Below, in pieces: positions 60,837-64,000 of a stretch of 64,000 bases of DNA (position 1 is the first letter of the stretch; every line of letters starts with the position of its first letter). The position numbers and the translations under genes were made by a program. Origin of the DNA: Mangifera indica (taxonomy: Eukaryota; Streptophyta; Magnoliopsida; Sapindales; Anacardiaceae); assembly GCF_011075055.1 (NCBI RefSeq), contig NC_058143.1, forward strand, positions 10,555,057-10,619,056, in the 5' to 3' direction. The notes under the pieces are model-generated. The model was not told the origin of the DNA. It ran no database searches and saw only the letters and a program-made list of their open reading frames with translations.

Positions 60837-61046
60837 TATATGAAAAAAAATTCACATGCATGCTTGTGCAGAAAAAGGGCAGATAATTTAATCTTCCAAA
60901 AACATAAAATTTATTACTCGTGTTATGAAATTTTATATGACAAGCAACAGTAGACAGACTATTCGACAACATGCTATGCGCACAAATTTTTGAAACTGGA
61001 CAACACGCATCTTAAATTTCTTGTCGTGGCAGCTTGCTTTTAAGCC

Positions 61047-61054
61047 TATAAATA
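61047..61054 (+). promoter_or_regulatory. TATA box of polygalacturonase gene 2
   Basis: TATAAATA in AAGCCTATAAATATCCCCAT, identical in context to gene 1, 113 bp before the ATG. Confidence 0.75.
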
Positions 61055-61159
61055 TCCCCATGCAATAAGCCATTTCTATACCTTCAAAGTCTCCTCAATT
61101 TCTGTGTTCTTTTCTTCGATTTCCTAATAATCATCAATAAAAAATTGCTGGCAAAACCA

Positions 61160-63006
61160 ATGGGCTATCTCGTTTGTTTACTGATTTCAATCCTCTTTTC
61201 TACTTCATCTTTGGCAAGTCCTGTGACTTACAATGTGCTCAGCTTCGGAGCCAAAGCCAATGGCAAAAGTGACTCATCAAAAGCCTTTCTTGATGCATGG
61301 ACTAAAGCCTGTGGTTCAAGTGAGGCCGTGACGATCTATGTGCCACAAGGAAGGTTCTTACTGGGAAAAATTGAGTTTAAAGGGGAATGTAAGAACAATG
61401 ATATTACCCTACGTATTGATGGCACTCTTGTGGCTCCATCAGATTATAACATTTTTGAAAATGCTGGCAACTGGATTCTCTTTGAACATGTTAATGGCGT
61501 TTCCATTAATGGTGGCACTCTTGATGGCCAAGGTTCTGGCTTGTGGACTTGTAAGAAGACAGGGAAAAGTTGCCCTAGTGGCGCCACGGTAAGTTTAAAG
61601 ATTTATGTTTAAGTATTAAAGTAACTTCCGTTTTGGGTAAATTTATTATCTTAACAATAACAAGCTTCCTTTCTTGTGTTTAATGAGCAGACGCTGGAGT
61701 TTACCAACTCCAACAATATTGTGATAAGTGAATTAACATCGGTGAATAGCCAAAAGTTCCATATTGTTATCAATGAATGCAACAATGTGAGAGCGCAAGG
61801 AGTTAAGGTTTCAGCCTCAGACAACAGTCCTAACACCGATGGAATTCATGTGCAATCATCAAGCAGTGTCACAATCCTCAACTCAAGGATAGGGACTGGT
61901 GATGATTGTGTTTCAATTGGCCCTGGTAGTACCAATTTATGGATTGAGAATGTTGCTTGTGGCCCTGGCCATGGGATCAGGTAAAAAAGTAAAAAAAAAA
62001 GACAATCAGGTGGGGTTATTAATTTCTAATTAATTGTAGTATTTGTAGTTCTGAGTTTGTGATGTTATGATATCGTTGCAGCATTGGTAGTCTTGGCAAG
62101 GAACAAGAAGAGGCTGGAGTGCAAAATGTGACTGTAAAAACAGTGACATTTACGAGTACCCAAAATGGAGTCAGAATAAAATCTTGGGGGAGACCTAGCA
62201 CTGGTTTTGCTAGAAACATTCTTTTTCAACATGCCATCATGGACAATGTTCACAATCCTATCATTATCGATCAAAATTACTGCCCTGACAAGAAAAATTG
62301 CCCTGGACAGGTATCATTATAACAAGTGCAAAGTATGAAACTTTGATACTATGCCAAAAAGTATAGGTTTTTAGTGTGGGTTTATATATCTCAATTCTCA
62401 ACAACTGGATGCATGGTTTCTCCCAAGGTTTCGTATCATTTGGTATAAAATCTACTTTCATATCTCTGACTAGTTGCAGTTGTCATCACATTGGCATTAC
62501 AATGTTCTCTCAGGGCTAGTGCAAAGTTAGCTCACAGGGGCACTAAGTCTGTTGAGCATGGTGATATTTTATGATATCAAGTACAATATGTGAGACTTGG
62601 ATCTCATATCAGAAATTATTAGCTCTTAATGTAGGGTTTATATAATTTTAGACTTTTTAATTTCAACCCGTACCTTTTAGAATGTGGTTCTTTCAAGATT
62701 TCTGTGATAGTTGTAAATAAAATTCATCTTTCGCAATACAATATTTTCTATTTCACTCTTCAATTCACTTGAATTATGCAACAGGCTTCAGGGGTTAAAA
62801 TAAGTGACGTGACTTACCAAGATATTCATGGAACATCTTCAACCGAAGTTGCGGTGAAGTTTGATTGCAGTTCGGAGAATCCATGTTCTGGGATAACCTT
62901 GGACGATGTAAATCTCACTTATAAGAATGAACCAGCTGAAGCTTTATGCAACCATGCTGATGGATCTGCCACCGGTTTCGTTCAGCCCAATAGCTGTTTG
63001 GTGTAG
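61160..63006 (+). CDS. Exopolygalacturonase, GH28, secreted (copy 2)
   Basis: Same predicted role as copy 1. Exons 61160-61588, 61691-61980, 62082-62310, 62785-63006; introns 102, 101 and 474 bp, GT-AG, same phases and exon lengths; product 389 residues. I chose ATG 61160 because it aligns with the copy 1 start; the frame extends upstream to a TTG only. Signal peptide [18 protein letters not shown] is kept. Active-site blocks are intact: SPNTDG (D193), GDDC (D214, D215), GPGHG (H237), NGVRIK (R271, K273). By eye about 28 residues differ from copy 1 (near 93 percent identity). Four glycines of copy 1 are changed here: G157E, G187D, G202S, G265S, each by a G-to-A change. Intron 3 is enlarged by a ~380-bp insertion. 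Probably functional, but constraint may be relaxed. Confidence 0.9.
62325..62705. mobile_element. Insertion in intron 3 of gene 2
   Basis: Intron 3 is 474 bp here against 94 bp in gene 1. The first ~16 bp (GTATCATTATAACAAG) and the last ~80 bp match the short intron, so about 380 bp was inserted. It contains AGACTTGGATCTCATATCAG and a CTAGTGCAAAGTTAGCTCAC stretch. I could not identify terminal repeats or a family; origin as a transposon fragment is inference. Confidence 0.55.
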
Positions 63007-63172
63007 TGAATAATGCATGCCATAAAGTTTCTTCGCATTTTCAGAATATGTTACAGAGCATTTAGGAATATGTGATAGAATTTATTGATTCGTGGTGTGT
63101 CTGTGTATTGAAAATAATTATAAGATAGTGTTGTTATACAATATCAATTACTATTCTTTAGTAGTTTTCCGA
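63007..63172 (+). other. 3' flank of gene 2
   Basis: Aligned with 39838-40000; likely 3' UTR. No perfect AATAAA. Confidence 0.55.
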
Positions 63173-64000
63173 AAGGAAATCGTCCTAATGAATTTTATTT
63201 ACAATCTAAATGTAACTTGTCAAAAAATTCTCCAACTCACCAATGAGGCTTGTCATATCTTCATCTCTCTTTTGGTTGAATAAAGGATGTGGATGAAGCA
63301 CAAGTGTCCATCCTAGACATGCACAGTCATGCGCCCTTTTTAAATTTTCCTACATGAGACGTTATCCATTTTGCTGACTCTCCATTGGATGAACGGTTGT
63401 GCACTCTTCTTGCACAATTGTTCACCATTTGAAAAATTCAAATTAAATATTTATCTTTAAACTTAACTTATGCCACATTAATCAAAACTACAAATGCAAG
63501 TAGAAAGACAAATTCACCCTTAAGACATACTCGTGGGTCTTATAATATCTCCCCTCTTACTAGAATTTTGTCCTTAGGATTCCCTTGACACAAATCATGA
63601 CAATAACTCATCATGTCCTATGCCACCTCTCAGGTAGTGTAACACGTCTTTTTGGACACATACTCCTAGATGAAATATGAAGTTAGAGAAACGTGCCCAA
63701 CTTAAACTTATCTTTACCTACAACAAAACTTAACCTTGATAATAATTTTCTTAATATTAAATACATGCAAAAAAGTGTGGAAACAAACACATTGAATTTC
63801 ATCATTTTCATAAATAAACAATCAACCATCTCACAATAACAAGTGTTTGAAAACAAATTCCCAAACATAAATGTGCATAAACATGGTCATAAACATGGTC
63901 ATAAACTCCTTGAATATTAGCCCATAAAATCCAAAATAACAAAAATGCCCTACCTTATGCAAAGACTTTGAATTGGACCATTGGCTCTCCACATGCCCTG
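63173..64000 (-). mobile_element. Ty3/gypsy 3' fragment downstream of gene 2
   Basis: 63173-63640 matches 41960-42500 in the same orientation (TTTACAATCTA.ATGTAACT, TTCTCCAACTCACC, CACATTAATCAAAACTACA, AGAAAGACA). The minus strand at about 63640-63580 has the chromodomain tail relic (EVA.DMMSYCHDLCQGN). Beyond 63640 the match to copy 1 is lost; 63880-63910 has a short tandem CATAAACATGGT repeat. The rest is AT-rich up to the window end with no gene. Confidence 0.6.

Larger units (their letters stand above)
56790..61159. repeat. 5' flank of polygalacturonase duplication, copy 2
   Basis: Collinear with 34170-38342 apart from insertions: a PIF-like MITE (57257-57737) and a CACTA-like block (58073-59625) are present only here, while 35640-37520 of copy 1 is largely absent (replaced by 60090-60295). 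Shared landmarks are listed under copy 1. Confidence 0.75.

Noticed and set aside
60542..60886. 114-codon open frame upstream of gene 2
   Set aside because: It spans the promoter MITE and both of its target duplications, and the homologous region of copy 1 is not open.
61145..61612. Upstream start (TTG) for polygalacturonase gene 2
   Set aside because: The codon at 61145 is TTG. The ATG at 61160 aligns exactly with the gene 1 start and its signal peptide.
1..64000. tRNA, rRNA, organellar insert or bacterial-type gene cluster
   Set aside because: I looked for cloverleaf-like genes, rRNA and plastid or mitochondrial strings and saw none that I could support; a tRNAscan and organelle BLAST would settle this.

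Overview
This window looks like a repeat-dense nuclear segment of a flowering plant, probably a eudicot. It is AT-rich, has plant Ty1/copia and Ty3/gypsy retrotransposons with tRNA-Met primer sites, small hAT, Mutator and PIF type elements, and genes with short GT-AG introns. I could not name the species. I see no operon-like gene order, tRNA, rRNA or CRISPR array.

Only two intact genes can be supported. They are a pair of secreted exopolygalacturonases (GH28 pectinases), both on the + strand, at 38343-39837 and 61160-63006. Each has four exons encoding 389 residues, and all four GH28 active-site blocks are kept. They differ at about 28 residues by eye. Their flanks also match (about 34130-42560 against 56790-63640), so a segment of at least 6-8 kb was duplicated. 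Each copy was later edited by its own insertions.

Layout: 1-14420 is a nest of decayed copia elements on the minus strand and a gypsy element on the plus strand. 14420-16160 is mostly unassigned. 16160-24825 is a head-to-tail copia array (LTR, internal, LTR, internal) whose two internal regions share the same loss of gag and protease; the first carries a 721-bp Mutator MITE with a perfect 9-bp target duplication. 24826-30620 holds LTR fragments nested about three deep and ends in a local tandem duplication. 30620-34130 has direct repeats. 34130-42740 is the first polygalacturonase segment plus a gypsy tail. 42745-48800 is a tandem duplication of roughly 1 kb, one copy of which is split by a 4,092-bp copia element. 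48574-51360 is a dead hAT transposase gene. 51440-52300 is a copia integrase relic. 52380-54585 is a gypsy-type LTR with a six-copy minisatellite. 55304-55467 is a small hAT MITE. 56790-64000 is the second polygalacturonase segment, containing a PIF-like MITE and a CACTA-like insertion, and it ends in gypsy sequence.

A short hAT-type MITE family (ends near TAGAGGTGGATTC, 8-bp target duplications) recurs through 31-61 kb. One insertion of it sits at the same place upstream of both polygalacturonase genes. I found no clearly new biological system. The main interest is the duplication history, the shared promoter MITE, the conserved-glycine changes in the second gene, and several insertions datable by empty paralogous sites.
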